Part shown: piece after piece, positions 1 to 9,344 of the stretch
Numbering within the stretch: position 1 is the stretch's first letter
Layout: every line of letters begins with the position of its first letter
NCBI GenBank assembly: GCA_028825475.1
Contig: JAPKAB010000012.1
Span: 1 to 64,000, forward strand
DNA length: 64,000 nt
DNA from: Ascidiaceihabitans sp.
GTDB taxonomy: Bacteria; Pseudomonadota; Alphaproteobacteria; Rhodobacterales; Rhodobacteraceae
Direction: 5' to 3'
Notes under the pieces: model-generated
What the model was told of the DNA's origin: nothing
Seen by the model: only the letters and a program-made list of their open reading frames with translations
The model's database searches: none
Made by a program: the position numbers and the translations under genes

Positions 1-7
1 TTGACGC

Positions 8-735
8 CACTCAGCCAGAGCAGCGGCACGGTTTGGCTTAAATTTGGTGCGTGAATAGAGATGGCGTTCCTGGATGCCCCTCACAGCCAGCCTAACCTTA
101 CACCTAGCATTTAGTGCCTTTGACTGATTGGAGCCGGCTAAAGCGCGGGATAGCCACCATGTGATAGCCAACAGTGTGGCTGAAGATGACAGCCACGCGG
201 GAGCGTGCGCGCATGGCAAAAGAATGCAGTCACGTCAATGTTTGTGGGGGCGAATGTGGGGGCTAAAACCACAATAATATCAATAAATCCAATTAAAACA
301 ATGTCTTGATAAGTTATTATGGCGGTGCTGTCAGACTAATGATTGCAAGCATCAGATTGATGGGGGCAATCAAAATCTATGCGCTCAATAATTGTCGCCA
401 ATCAGTGAGAGCAGCGTCACGGTTTAACTTGAAATTGGTGCGTGAAGGGAGATAGCGCTTCCAACGCCCACTACACAGCTAATCTAACCCCACACCCAGC
501 CCCTGTAGCGCCTCTAACTAACAAGGGTGGCAGACTGGAGTGAATGGCGCTGAGTGTAAGCTATGGCAGAGCGTGGTGGGCTTAGTGGACACAACTGCGC
601 GGGCGTGCGCGCGTGGGGTAAATATATAGTTAAGTCAATATTTGTGGGGGCGAATGTGGGGGCAAAATCCTCACATAAGTGCATATATCAATAAAAAACA
701 AAAGCTTATGCTGATATAATGGCGGATCGACAGGG
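8..735. repeat. Two diverged tandem ~400-bp copies with integrase arm-site-like motifs beside tRNA-Ser
   Basis: There is no convincing gene in this stretch. Two related copies run from about 8 to 335 and 400 to 735. Both contain GAGCAGCGNCACGGTTT (about 18 and 409), TTGGTGCGTGAA, and the exact 20-mer GTGGGGGCGAATGTGGGGGC (244-263 and 644-663), which is itself two direct GTGGGGGC units. Both end in ATGGCGG (about 319 and 719); in copy 2 this is the 3' end of the tRNA-Ser. Short GTGGGGGC direct repeats next to a tRNA 3' end resemble arm-type sites of tRNA-targeting integrases. I infer stacked or decayed attachment sites. Confidence 0.55.
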
Positions 736-809
736 ATTCGAACCCTGGAGACGGTCACCCGCCTACACACTTTCCAGGCGTGCGCCTTCGACCACTCGGC
801 CACCGATCC
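720..809 (-). tRNA. tRNA-Ser (anticodon GGA)
   Basis: Read on the minus strand, this is a class II tRNA of 90 nt. It has a 7-bp acceptor stem (GGATCGG with TCGATCC), discriminator G, an encoded CCA (complement of 720-722), anticodon loop CTGGAAA giving GGA, and a long variable arm. The T-arm GGTTCGAATCC is canonical. Its 3' end faces the repeat block at 1-719, the usual side for integration into a tRNA gene. Confidence 0.95.
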
Positions 810-870
810 GTTGGCGGCGGTTTAGCAAGCGATGGCAGAGGTTTGCAAGCGCGAAATGCACCCAAAACCA

Positions 871-1590
871 TCAATCATCAAGGTGGAGGTAAATCCGGCG
901 ATTTCTTTGGCCTTTTTTTTCAATTTTACCCAAGCGAACCGCACCGATTTCGCCTGTGCGCCCAACGTGCGTACCACCACAGGGTTGAACATCAATCTGA
1001 TCGTCACCCGCACCGATACGAACTAGACGGATACGCCCCGCTCCCCGTGGTGGTTTAACCGTCAGCGTCTTAATCAATTCTGGGTGCGCATCGAGTGTTG
1101 ATTGGTCGATCCAGTCCTCGGTCACGACAGCGTCCATCTCAACGAATGTCTGTAAGGCCTGCTCGATAATCTCACGGTTTTCAGGAGCATCTGGCATATC
1201 AAAATCCAAGCGGCCCTTGGCCGCACCGATTGATCCACCTGTCACACCAAATGGCACAGCGACTGACAACAGGTGCAGAGCTGTGTGCACACGCATATGT
1301 TTATATCGGCGTTCCCAATCGACCTCTTGGATCAGAATGGCCCCAACAGGTGGTAAAGCTTGTGGCTCAGCGGGAATTAAAACGATTTCGCCGCCATCCC
1401 CTTTGATCGCAGTTGCGATTGGCATGGTTTGATTGTCCCAACGCAGCTCACCGCTATCGCCCGGTTGTCCGCCCCCTTTGGGATAAAAAACTGTTCTATC
1501 CAGAACAATACCGCCCTCAAGTGTATGTGCGACAACTTTAGCCTGCGCGTCACGTAGATAGGCATCTTCACGAAACAACATCTCAGTCAT
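871..1590 (-). CDS. Alanyl-tRNA editing protein, AlaX type
   Basis: This 239-residue protein resembles the free-standing editing domain of alanyl-tRNA synthetase, which hydrolyses mischarged Ser- or Gly-tRNA(Ala). Visible features are an N-terminal YPKGGGQPGD element, the metal-binding HMRVHTALHLL (HxxxH), and a C-terminal CGGTHVGRTGEI that supplies the remaining Cys/His ligands. The length fits the longer AlaX-M class. Its ATG overlaps the TGA of the upstream MscS-type gene by four bases (ATGA), so translation is probably coupled. It is the last gene of the minus-strand cluster before tRNA-Ser. Confidence 0.9.
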   Translation of the reverse strand: MTEMLFREDAYLRDAQAKVVAHTLEGGIVLDRTVFYPKGGGQPGDSGELRWDNQTMPIATAIKGDGGEIVLIPAEPQALPPVGAILIQEVDWERRYKHMRVHTALHLLSVAVPFGVTGGSIGAAKGRLDFDMPDAPENREIIEQALQTFVEMDAVVTEDWIDQSTLDAHPELIKTLTVKPPRGAGRIRLVRIGAGDDQIDVQPCGGTHVGRTGEIGAVRLGKIEKKGQRNRRIYLHLDD

Positions 1591-3884
1591 GTATCACCTA
1601 CCAAGGCTTCGGGGTTTTTAATCCAAATATCACGTTGTGCGAATGGCATTTCGATGCCCTCTTCAACAAACCTGGCTAAGATTTGATGGTTCACATCATT
1701 CTTAACCGTCAGGCTCCAATTTACGTCCCGTAGGATCATCCGAATTTCAAAATCGAGCGAATCTGAGCCAAACCCTGAAAACAGAATAAAGGGTGCTGGA
1801 TTGGCCAGAACCATCGGCTGGGCCTCTGCAATCTCGCGCAGGATGCCCTCAACCTTTTTAGTATCTGTACCGTAAGCCACGCCTACGTTCATAATCAGGC
1901 GCCCAATTGTGTTGCCACGCGTATAGTTCGTAACGGTACCGCTGACCAAATCAGCATTCGGGACAATAACATCAGTGCGGTCAAATGTTTCGATACGGGT
2001 TGAGCGGACTGAGATCGCCCGCACATAACCGTGCTTACCACCCACTTCGATCCAATCGCCCTCAGAGATCGGGCGTTCAATAAGCAATATGATTCCAGAA
2101 ACAAAATTCGATACGATGTTCTGAAGGCCAAAACCGATACCAACGGACAACGCACCAGCAACAATTGCAAGGGACGACAGATCAATTCCCGCCCCAGTAA
2201 TTGCAACCACTGCAGCTAAGAAAATACCAACATATCCAAGACCTGAAACAATGGCGTTTTGGCCGCCCTTATCAATCTTTGTTTTAGGTAAAACGTTATT
2301 GCGAAGCGCCCCTTGAATTAAGCGCGTCAGCAAGTACCCGACAGTAAACAGGACGGCAAAAGTAATAAAGTCACTTGGAGAAATTCGAGTTTCTCCCATC
2401 GCAAATCCTTGCAGAAAACCAGACCAAAGCTCCGTTAGGTCAGCGACACGTGCGCCCCAAATCAAAGCCAACGGCGGCGTAGCCAGCACCAGGAGACCGA
2501 AGCCCGCGAGCGCTGGAATTAGAGCTTCGCGTCCGAGCACACCCTGTCCGCTGATCCAACCATAAACGTCAGCTAAAAAGCGTTGTAGCACCAACACAAG
2601 CCCAAACACAGCAAGGCTGTAGACCGCAGGGAATACAAGGGCGTCTCCGGCTTGAAAATAGCCAACGGCAGCCATCAGAGGACCTAAAACTGATACGATG
2701 ACAGCGCCGAGACCAATCAAACGCGTTACACGAGAAAACGTTGTAATTCGTTCTTCACCATCGTCATCAACAATTACCTGAGACGATCCGCGAAGAATAT
2801 GACCAACGCGGAACAGCAAAATACCAACGCATACGATCAAGGGGAAATGCAGAATAGGAGAGGTAACCTCTGACACTTCGCCAAAGCCCAACATTACATC
2901 CAATATCAGGCGCAGGACGACTAGGGCGGATAGCAATGCGACGTCAAAACGTGCCTCGAGCCGCTTTACTTCACTAATTTCGATTAGCGGATCTGTATCT
3001 TCTCGTGGAAACAACCAGTCAGCCAGCCATTTGCCGCATAAGAAAACAATTCCATAGATCGGCAATATCTCAATCAGTTGTTCGCCCCGAAGGCCAAGCA
3101 TTCCAGTGATCTGCAAAGCAATCGAAAGGATTGCGACACCAATTAGCTGAAGGGTTACGCGGATAACTGATAGAATAAAGCTCCACACTCCGGTGCCACG
3201 TCCACCGAATTTGCGAAGCAAGTTTCCAAGCCTCTCAGTCCAGCGGCGTGCCCGAGCCATCAACAATACCGAGATGACGAGGAAGAATATTACAAATGGC
3301 AGCGTCTCAATAAATGTTTGACGTGCTGCCGAATCCGAAAACAGACGGCTTTCAGATTTTATATCGCCAAAAATACCGACAAGTTCGCTAATAGCGGTCC
3401 CCCAATTTACTGGGTTAAGCGGTGACGGCCCAAGGGAAAGCAGCCTGTTGGTTTGCCGTTCACGTATGATCGTGTCTATTTCTCCGATCAAACCATCTGC
3501 GCGACGATAGGCAACTTCGGCGGCTTGTACCGGAGCTTGAAGCTCGGCTAAACGCAATGATATCTCACTACGCTGCGTAGCAATGGCCAGCGGCTCGACA
3601 CCATTTTCAGGAACAGCACCCAATGCAACCATTTGTGCTTGAAGCGTTGCAATCCGTTCAACATTCGCCAAACGGGCTTCAGAAAATTTTGTCCGGAAAT
3701 TAACAATTCGTGAGCGTAGTGTTTCGAACACTTCGTTTGTGCCCGCTTCACCATCGACTGCCGTTTCCGCTCGTGTGGCTACGCTTTTCCAAAGATCATA
3801 ATCAATCGTTTCACTTGTTTGAGCAATCGCCGCAAAGGGAACGAAAAGACACAAGGCAAGGCTGAGCAGCCAACGGTGCAACAT
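1587..3884 (-). CDS. Mechanosensitive ion channel family protein (DUF3772 + MscS)
   Basis: This 765-residue membrane protein begins with a signal peptide (LSLALCLFVPFAAIAQ). A helical periplasmic region of about 180 residues follows, rich in coiled-coil character and DUF3772-like, and then some ten hydrophobic segments. The C-terminal third carries the MscS core, with pore-lining GIGFGLQNIVSNFVSGIIL and the beta domain that follows (ERPISEGDWIEVGG). Such large MscS relatives are taken to release solutes on hypo-osmotic shock. It starts 3 bases after the cysK stop and overlaps alaX by 4 bases, so it sits in one transcription unit with both. Confidence 0.88.
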   Translation of the reverse strand: MLHRWLLSLALCLFVPFAAIAQTSETIDYDLWKSVATRAETAVDGEAGTNEVFETLRSRIVNFRTKFSEARLANVERIATLQAQMVALGAVPENGVEPLAIATQRSEISLRLAELQAPVQAAEVAYRRADGLIGEIDTIIRERQTNRLLSLGPSPLNPVNWGTAISELVGIFGDIKSESRLFSDSAARQTFIETLPFVIFFLVISVLLMARARRWTERLGNLLRKFGGRGTGVWSFILSVIRVTLQLIGVAILSIALQITGMLGLRGEQLIEILPIYGIVFLCGKWLADWLFPREDTDPLIEISEVKRLEARFDVALLSALVVLRLILDVMLGFGEVSEVTSPILHFPLIVCVGILLFRVGHILRGSSQVIVDDDGEERITTFSRVTRLIGLGAVIVSVLGPLMAAVGYFQAGDALVFPAVYSLAVFGLVLVLQRFLADVYGWISGQGVLGREALIPALAGFGLLVLATPPLALIWGARVADLTELWSGFLQGFAMGETRISPSDFITFAVLFTVGYLLTRLIQGALRNNVLPKTKIDKGGQNAIVSGLGYVGIFLAAVVAITGAGIDLSSLAIVAGALSVGIGFGLQNIVSNFVSGIILLIERPISEGDWIEVGGKHGYVRAISVRSTRIETFDRTDVIVPNADLVSGTVTNYTRGNTIGRLIMNVGVAYGTDTKKVEGILREIAEAQPMVLANPAPFILFSGFGSDSLDFEIRMILRDVNWSLTVKNDVNHQILARFVEEGIEMPFAQRDIWIKNPEALVGDT

Positions 3885-3887
3885 GGG

Positions 3888-4925
3888 CTATACGACCTCA
3901 GTAACGTCTGGAAGATTTGCTGGTTCTTCATCCAACCAATCAGGAATTGGCAAACCTTTTTCACGCAAAAACGCAGGATTGTACAATTTGGACTGATAAC
4001 GTGTGCCAAAATCACATAGGATCGTCACAATCGTATGCCCCGGTCCCATGTCTTTGGCCAAACGCATCGCACCAGCAACGTTCACACCTGACGAGCCACC
4101 AAGGCAAAGCCCCTCATGCTTGAGGATGTCAAAAACCACCGGAAGCGCCTCAGAGTCGTGAATGTTATAGCTATAGTCAGGCTTTAAGCCCTCAAGGTTC
4201 TTTGTGATGCGAACCTGACCAATTCCTTCGTTGATCGAGCCACCTTCGGTCATCGTCAACTCATCTTTGGTGTAGAAATTGTACAGCGCAGCACCGTCAG
4301 GATCAGCCAAACCAATTGTCACGCCTTTAGGCTGAAGGACTTCACTCACACCTGCCAACGTACCACCCGAACCAACGGCACAAATAAAGCCATCAACCTT
4401 ACCGTCAGTTTGCTCCCAGATCTCTGGGCCTGTAGTTTCAACGTGGGCTTGACGGTTCGCTATATTGTCAAATTGGTTGGCCCAGATCGCACCATTTGGC
4501 TCTGTTTTAGCAAGCTCGTTTGCCAAACGTTCAGAATACCGGACGAAGTTGTTTGGGTTGCGATACGGAGCAGCAGGAACCTGAACCAAGTTCGCACCAG
4601 CAAGGCGCAACATATCTTTTTTCTCTTCAGATTGCGTTTCTGGGATAACGATAACCGTTTTGAACCCCATCGACGCACCAACAAGCGCAAGGCCAATACC
4701 GGTGTTACCGGCCGTCCCCTCAACGATTGTACCGCCTGGTTTCAAAGCACCAGTGGCAATCGCGTTCTTGATGATGAACAGCGCGGCGCGATCCTTGACC
4801 GATTGGCCCGGATTCATAAATTCAGCTTTGCCCAAGATCTCGCAGCCGGTTTCTTCACTGGCCTTATTTAAACGGATCAGGGGTGTTTTGCCGATGCTTT
4901 CAGCCAAGTTATTTGCGATGCGCAT
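3888..4925 (-). CDS. cysK: Cysteine synthase A
   Basis: A PLP enzyme (345 aa) that makes cysteine from O-acetylserine and sulfide. The PLP lysine lies in GQSVKDRAA near residue 45, the phosphate-binding loop in EGTAGNTGIGLA, and a Gly-rich VGSGGTLAG follows later. The length and the C-terminal extension (YNPAFLREKGLPIPDWL) are typical of alphaproteobacterial CysK. It follows trgB by about 80 bases and precedes the MscS gene by 3. As I recall, the trgA-trgB-cysK order is a known tellurite resistance locus in Rhodobacter sphaeroides, which fits a role of thiol supply in oxyanion tolerance. Confidence 0.95.
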   Translation of the reverse strand: MRIANNLAESIGKTPLIRLNKASEETGCEILGKAEFMNPGQSVKDRAALFIIKNAIATGALKPGGTIVEGTAGNTGIGLALVGASMGFKTVIVIPETQSEEKKDMLRLAGANLVQVPAAPYRNPNNFVRYSERLANELAKTEPNGAIWANQFDNIANRQAHVETTGPEIWEQTDGKVDGFICAVGSGGTLAGVSEVLQPKGVTIGLADPDGAALYNFYTKDELTMTEGGSINEGIGQVRITKNLEGLKPDYSYNIHDSEALPVVFDILKHEGLCLGGSSGVNVAGAMRLAKDMGPGHTIVTILCDFGTRYQSKLYNPAFLREKGLPIPDWLDEEPANLPDVTEVV

Positions 4926-5007
4926 TATGGTGTCTCGCTTTGGATTGGGCAGCAGTAAGGGCTGCGTTGTTCAGTTGAGTTTTTTGTACCCGTGGGAGTG
5001 GGTAATC

Positions 5008-6117
5008 TCAAGTCAAACCACGCAAACGATCACGATGGAACGCAAGCCAATAAGCCAGTGTCACAAGTGGCACATTTGCTGCTTGCTGACTTTGTACCAG
5101 CTCCATCAACCCATCGAATGACAACAGATGGGTTCGAATGTCTTCGTTCTCGGATTCAAGGCCAGAAATCCCAACAATATCATCAGGTAAGTCGACCAAA
5201 CCAACATATTGATAGAAAAACTCGGTTGAGCACCCCGGCGATGGATAAGCTTCGCAAACTTGTTCTAAATGGTTGATCGTCAGCCCGGCTTCTTCTTCAG
5301 CCTCACGGATGGCGCATGCTTGGGGTGTTTCACCCGCGTCCACACGACCTGCAATTGGTTCTAACTGCCAAAGGTTCGGATCACCGCGCCCAAGTGGCCC
5401 CATACGCATCTGCTCGACCAGCAGCACACGATCGCGTTTTGGATCATAGGGAAGAAGGATTGCTGCATCCGTCCCAACGAACACAGCGCGCTGCAACGTG
5501 GACGTTTTGGTGCCGTCAAACCGCTCGTGTTTCACCTCAAAGGCGTCCAAAGCGAAAAACTCCGTGTATTCACGGGTCTTTGACACAACCTCCACATCAC
5601 CCCTAAGGGTTGTGCGGCCGTGTTTACTTGATAGCGCATTCAGATTGGCTGCTGCGCGTGAACGGATCATCGGGAACATACGGACAATATCAGCAGCACT
5701 TCGTTCACCAAAGAACGACATAACTTCGCGCGCAGCGATCACAGTCATTGCAGCCCATTTGAATTCCCAAGCATGCAAATCCCACAAGCCATTTGGCGTA
5801 ACACCCAATTTAGGTGGAAAATAAACGTCGACCGCCTGCCCATTTGATGCTGTTTCACGGCTTAGCGTGTAATCAAATCCACCTTCATAAAAATTCAGTC
5901 GTTCAAGATCCAATTCGCTTAGATCATTTAAGACAAGCCCAGTTTGAGAATGCCCTTGAGAAACTGCAATCAAAGGAAACGGTCCCTCTAACGCCGCCAT
6001 AGCAGCGTGGCCTGGCAGTTCGCACACGACCATATCGATATGAGCCGCTGTGCGACCTAAAACGATTTCCAACAATGGGACATGACGTAACGTGCCATAA
6101 ACAAATAGATTGGTCAT
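5008..6117 (-). CDS. trgB: TrgB-like protein: AIG2/GGCT-like domain fused to a NUDIX hydrolase
   Basis: This is a two-domain protein of about 369 residues. The N-terminus (LFVYGTLRH) has the YGTLR signature of AIG2-like gamma-glutamylcyclotransferase folds. The C-terminal half carries a NUDIX box, AGRVDAGETPQACAIREAEEE followed by AGL, matching Gx5Ex7REUxEExGU, as in ADP-ribose pyrophosphatases. I chose the ATG at 6117 (MTNLFVYG) over one 36 bases upstream, because the upstream one would overlap trgA and this one leaves a 4-base gap and starts directly on the domain. Context (trgA before, cysK after) supports the name TrgB. The physiological substrate is unknown. Confidence 0.85.
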   Translation of the reverse strand: MTNLFVYGTLRHVPLLEIVLGRTAAHIDMVVCELPGHAAMAALEGPFPLIAVSQGHSQTGLVLNDLSELDLERLNFYEGGFDYTLSRETASNGQAVDVYFPPKLGVTPNGLWDLHAWEFKWAAMTVIAAREVMSFFGERSAADIVRMFPMIRSRAAANLNALSSKHGRTTLRGDVEVVSKTREYTEFFALDAFEVKHERFDGTKTSTLQRAVFVGTDAAILLPYDPKRDRVLLVEQMRMGPLGRGDPNLWQLEPIAGRVDAGETPQACAIREAEEEAGLTINHLEQVCEAYPSPGCSTEFFYQYVGLVDLPDDIVGISGLESENEDIRTHLLSFDGLMELVQSQQAANVPLVTLAYWLAFHRDRLRGLT

Positions 6118-6121
6118 ATGA

Positions 6122-6562
6122 TCAGTGCACGCGGTTCCAAATGGCTTCGACAATCAACCATGCCAGTATTCCGCCGATCAATGCAGTGCCCCACAAAGCC
6201 GTTGAAGAAACCTGAACAACAAAATCTATCCCAATCGGGACAATACCTAACAACGCATCAAAAAGAGTGTCGTAGCGCCCCCGCATGGATAAACGGATCA
6301 TTTCGTTGGCACTTTGGATGAAGATCACAGAAGCAACCATCGAAAACGTACCCGTGATGCCGTTGTTGATCGCAGGTACCAAACCGAAACCAACTCTTTC
6401 GCCCATGGAAGTCCAACCTACGATGACGCCGACCAACATACTGACATAAGTAAAGTAGCCGAAATTATAGTCTTCGATAAACGTGGGTTTAACCAACTCA
6501 GAAAGAATATAAGCCAAGGCGCACAGGCAGAGGGAAGATGCTACTTTTGTGCTGCTTGGCAT
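6122..6562 (-). CDS. trgA: TrgA family membrane protein
   Basis: A small integral membrane protein (146 aa from the chosen start) with four hydrophobic segments, at roughly residues 6-25, 35-55, 65-88 and 105-140. The ATG at 6562 (MPSSTKVASS) has AGAAGG 11 bases upstream. An in-frame GTG at 6574 would overlap that ribosome site, so I reject it. It lies 4 bases before the NUDIX gene and about 30 bases after cfa. The family is named from the tellurite resistance locus of Rhodobacter; its biochemical action is not known. The assignment rests on size, topology and the trgA-trgB-cysK order. Confidence 0.8.
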   Translation of the reverse strand: MPSSTKVASSLCLCALAYILSELVKPTFIEDYNFGYFTYVSMLVGVIVGWTSMGERVGFGLVPAINNGITGTFSMVASVIFIQSANEMIRLSMRGRYDTLFDALLGIVPIGIDFVVQVSSTALWGTALIGGILAWLIVEAIWNRVH

Positions 6563-6592
6563 AGTTCTGATCACCTTCTAATTGGCCACTCT

Positions 6593-7801
6593 TTAACTGG
6601 GTCGCTTAATCGTAATCTGAGTGACATCGCAGTTGCCACTATCAAAGGTCGCAGCGCAAGAGGTCAGGTAAAAGTTCCACATACGACGGAAACGATCATC
6701 AAAGCCCATCTCTGCAATCTGGTCCCATTTATCATTGAACGTTTCATGCCAACGACGCAATGAAATGTTATAGCTTGGCCCAAACTCGATCGAGCGTTCA
6801 ACTTCTAAACCAGCCTTTACAACCTGTTGACGCAATGCCGTTGGGCTGGGCAACATCCCCCCCGGAAAAATGTATTTTTGAATAAAATCAACGCTATTTT
6901 TATAGATTTCCCAACGGCGATCATCAACCGTGATGATCTGCAATGTCGCATTCGCACCTGGTTTAAGGCGCTCACGCACAGTTTCAAAATAGATCGGCCA
7001 GTATTTTTCGCCGACCGCTTCAAACATTTCGATGCTGGCAATCCCATCGTAGGTGCCTTTTTCATCACGATAATCTTGAAGCTTGAACTCAACCAAATCA
7101 GAAATACCAGCCTTTTCAATACGTTCCTGCGCATAGTTAAACTGTTCCTGACTGATCGTCAGACCCGTTACTTTTAGCCCGCGTTCTTTGGCTGCGTATT
7201 CCGCAAAGCCGCCCCAACCACAACCGATCTCAAGAACATGATCGCCTTTTTTGACGCCCATTTGATCGACCATGCTTTTGTATTTAGCAGTTTGTGCCGC
7301 TTCATGGCTTTCTTGACCTGTCTCAAACAATGCTGATGAGTAGGTCATGGTATCATCTAACCACAGGCCATAAAATTCATTGCCCAAATCATAGTGATAG
7401 CTGATGTTCTTACGCGCCTGAGATTTGTGATTACGCTGCATCCAAAAGCGAAGTTTTTCAAACATCCGCACCAGACCTTGGCCCGGGAAACCATCGTAGA
7501 TGTCTTCGTTGTCCGCGTGAACAAGGTCCATAAATGTCTGCAGGTCTGGCGTACTCCACCAATTATCCAAATACGCATCACAAAAGCCAAGGTCGCCCTC
7601 ACGGATCAAGCGCGCAAATAGATCGGGGTTGTGAACGCGCAACTCAGCCACGTGACCCGGTTGTTTGCCATCTGCGCGAAACGTCCGACCATCTGGCATG
7701 ACGAAATCAACCCGACCGTTGTTCATTTCCTGCGCCATCGCAAAGACCCGCGTGAAATATCGTGGTAAACTTGTTTGGCCGTCTGTTGTCGTCAAAATCA
7801 T
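6593..7801 (-). CDS. Cyclopropane-fatty-acyl-phospholipid synthase family methyltransferase
   Basis: This SAM-dependent enzyme (402 aa) would methylenate double bonds of membrane phospholipid acyl chains. The SAM-binding motif VLEIGCGWGGFAEYAA is clear, with SYHYDLGNEFY before it and SIEMFEAVGEKYW after it, as in the CFA synthase family. I chose the ATG at 7801 because GAGGAA lies 6-7 bases upstream; an earlier in-frame codon 27 bases upstream has no such site. It is codirectional with the photolyase upstream and trgA downstream, with gaps of 76 and 30 bases. Confidence 0.9.
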   Translation of the reverse strand: MILTTTDGQTSLPRYFTRVFAMAQEMNNGRVDFVMPDGRTFRADGKQPGHVAELRVHNPDLFARLIREGDLGFCDAYLDNWWSTPDLQTFMDLVHADNEDIYDGFPGQGLVRMFEKLRFWMQRNHKSQARKNISYHYDLGNEFYGLWLDDTMTYSSALFETGQESHEAAQTAKYKSMVDQMGVKKGDHVLEIGCGWGGFAEYAAKERGLKVTGLTISQEQFNYAQERIEKAGISDLVEFKLQDYRDEKGTYDGIASIEMFEAVGEKYWPIYFETVRERLKPGANATLQIITVDDRRWEIYKNSVDFIQKYIFPGGMLPSPTALRQQVVKAGLEVERSIEFGPSYNISLRRWHETFNDKWDQIAEMGFDDRFRRMWNFYLTSCAATFDSGNCDVTQITIKRPS

Positions 7802-7877
7802 GCGTGTTCCTCGTTCGCATTTTAGCAAGGCTAGGGTTTCGGTCCCTAGGTTTGCAAGTGTTCTTCTGGATTAATTT

Positions 7878-9290
7878 CTAAAACCCGCGTGTTTCATATG
7901 CGCTTAATGCACGCTTGCGCCCCTGCTCTGGGGTCACGATTGGTTGCGGGTATGGGGTATCCGCATTGAGGTTCCAAGACTTTGGAACAGCTACAAAAAA
8001 CGACGTGGCGTCAGGATGTGGCGCGCTACGTCCCTCAGCAATCCAACGGTTTACGTAATCGCGATTTTTGTCGAATTTGTCCAACTGGGTAACCGGATTG
8101 AAAACGCGGAAATACGGTGTCGCATCAGGACCTGAACCCGCAGACCATTGCCACCCCATCGCATTGCTTGCAGGATCCCAGTCGGTCAGACATTCCTCAA
8201 ACCACTTTTGGCCAACGCGCCAATCTGTCATCAAGTGTTTCGTGAGGTAGCTAGCAACGATCATGCGGCCACGATTGTGCATCCGCCCTGTCACGTATAA
8301 TTCGCGCATCGCTGCATCCACAAACGGGATACCCGTACGGCCCTGTTTCCACGCGATCACTTCGTCTGTGTCCTCGGTATTCCAAGGGAACGCATCCCAA
8401 CCTTCTTTCCAGTTGCTGTCCAGAATACGGGGAGTGTGGTGCATCAGGTGATATGCGAACTCGCGCCATACCAGCTCTTTCAAGAACACCTCGGCCCCTG
8501 ATTTCCCCTCATGCAACGCGCGTTGCCCCGCATGCCAACATTGGTGCGGGCTGATTTCGCCAATCGCTAGATTTTCCGACAAGTTCGATGTGCCATCGGT
8601 CCAAGGTAGATCGCGGTTGGTGACATAATCCGCGACCCATTGGTCCACAAACACCGCCAAACGGTCTTGGGCTGCATCTTCACCCAAACGAATGTGTGGG
8701 CGAACAATCGCAGCACCGCGTTTCATTGCGCCGCCCATCTCCCAATCAAGGATGTCTTCACTGTCAGGCCACTGCGTGGGCGCAGCAATCGCTTTTGGTT
8801 TCGCCAAAGGCGCATCCACGTGGCGCGTTTTCACGTTATTCCAAAACGGCGTATAAACTTTATAAAACCCACCGGTCTTGGTTTCAGTTGTCCACGGCTC
8901 AAACATCAAATGACCACCAAATGACCGCGCATCGATACCGCCAGCTTTTAAGGCACTCTTGATCGCACTGTCACGTTCGGTGGCTTGAGGGTCATACAGA
9001 CGTGACCAAACGACTGATTTGGCCCCCGTCTCTTGGATCAACTCACGTAAAACCATTTCCGCAGGACCACGACGCAAAAGCAATCGACTGCCTAATTTGC
9101 GCAGGTTTTCATCCAGCTTTTCAACACCCAAACCCAAACGCCACTTTGGCGCAGCACCCAAGGTGGCAACGCTGTCATCGTGAATGAAAACCGGGATTAC
9201 AGGCCCGCCAGTCGCGCAGGCCGCCGTTAGGGCCGCATGGTCAGAAAGACGTAAATCACGTCTGAACCAGACAAGTGTTGGGCTGCTCAT
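7878..9290 (-). CDS. phrB: Deoxyribodipyrimidine photo-lyase / cryptochrome family
   Basis: A flavoprotein (470 aa) that uses blue light to reverse UV-induced pyrimidine dimers. It opens with the photolyase N-terminus LVWFRRDLRLSDHAAL. The FAD-binding C-terminal half has LVWREFAYHL, RTGIPFVDAAMRELYVTG, the MHNRGRMIVASYLTKHL segment and the W-rich DPASNAMGWQWSAGSG. The length is typical for class I CPD photolyases. GGAGAT lies 8 bases before the ATG. It starts the minus-strand stress cluster. A plain cryptochrome role cannot be excluded from sequence alone. Confidence 0.93.
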   Translation of the reverse strand: MSSPTLVWFRRDLRLSDHAALTAACATGGPVIPVFIHDDSVATLGAAPKWRLGLGVEKLDENLRKLGSRLLLRRGPAEMVLRELIQETGAKSVVWSRLYDPQATERDSAIKSALKAGGIDARSFGGHLMFEPWTTETKTGGFYKVYTPFWNNVKTRHVDAPLAKPKAIAAPTQWPDSEDILDWEMGGAMKRGAAIVRPHIRLGEDAAQDRLAVFVDQWVADYVTNRDLPWTDGTSNLSENLAIGEISPHQCWHAGQRALHEGKSGAEVFLKELVWREFAYHLMHHTPRILDSNWKEGWDAFPWNTEDTDEVIAWKQGRTGIPFVDAAMRELYVTGRMHNRGRMIVASYLTKHLMTDWRVGQKWFEECLTDWDPASNAMGWQWSAGSGPDATPYFRVFNPVTQLDKFDKNRDYVNRWIAEGRSAPHPDATSFFVAVPKSWNLNADTPYPQPIVTPEQGRKRALSAYETRGF

Positions 9291-9344
9291 TGTATATTAT
9301 CTCCGCTCTTAGAAACCATACGCACAAGCGCGCCAAACGGATCA

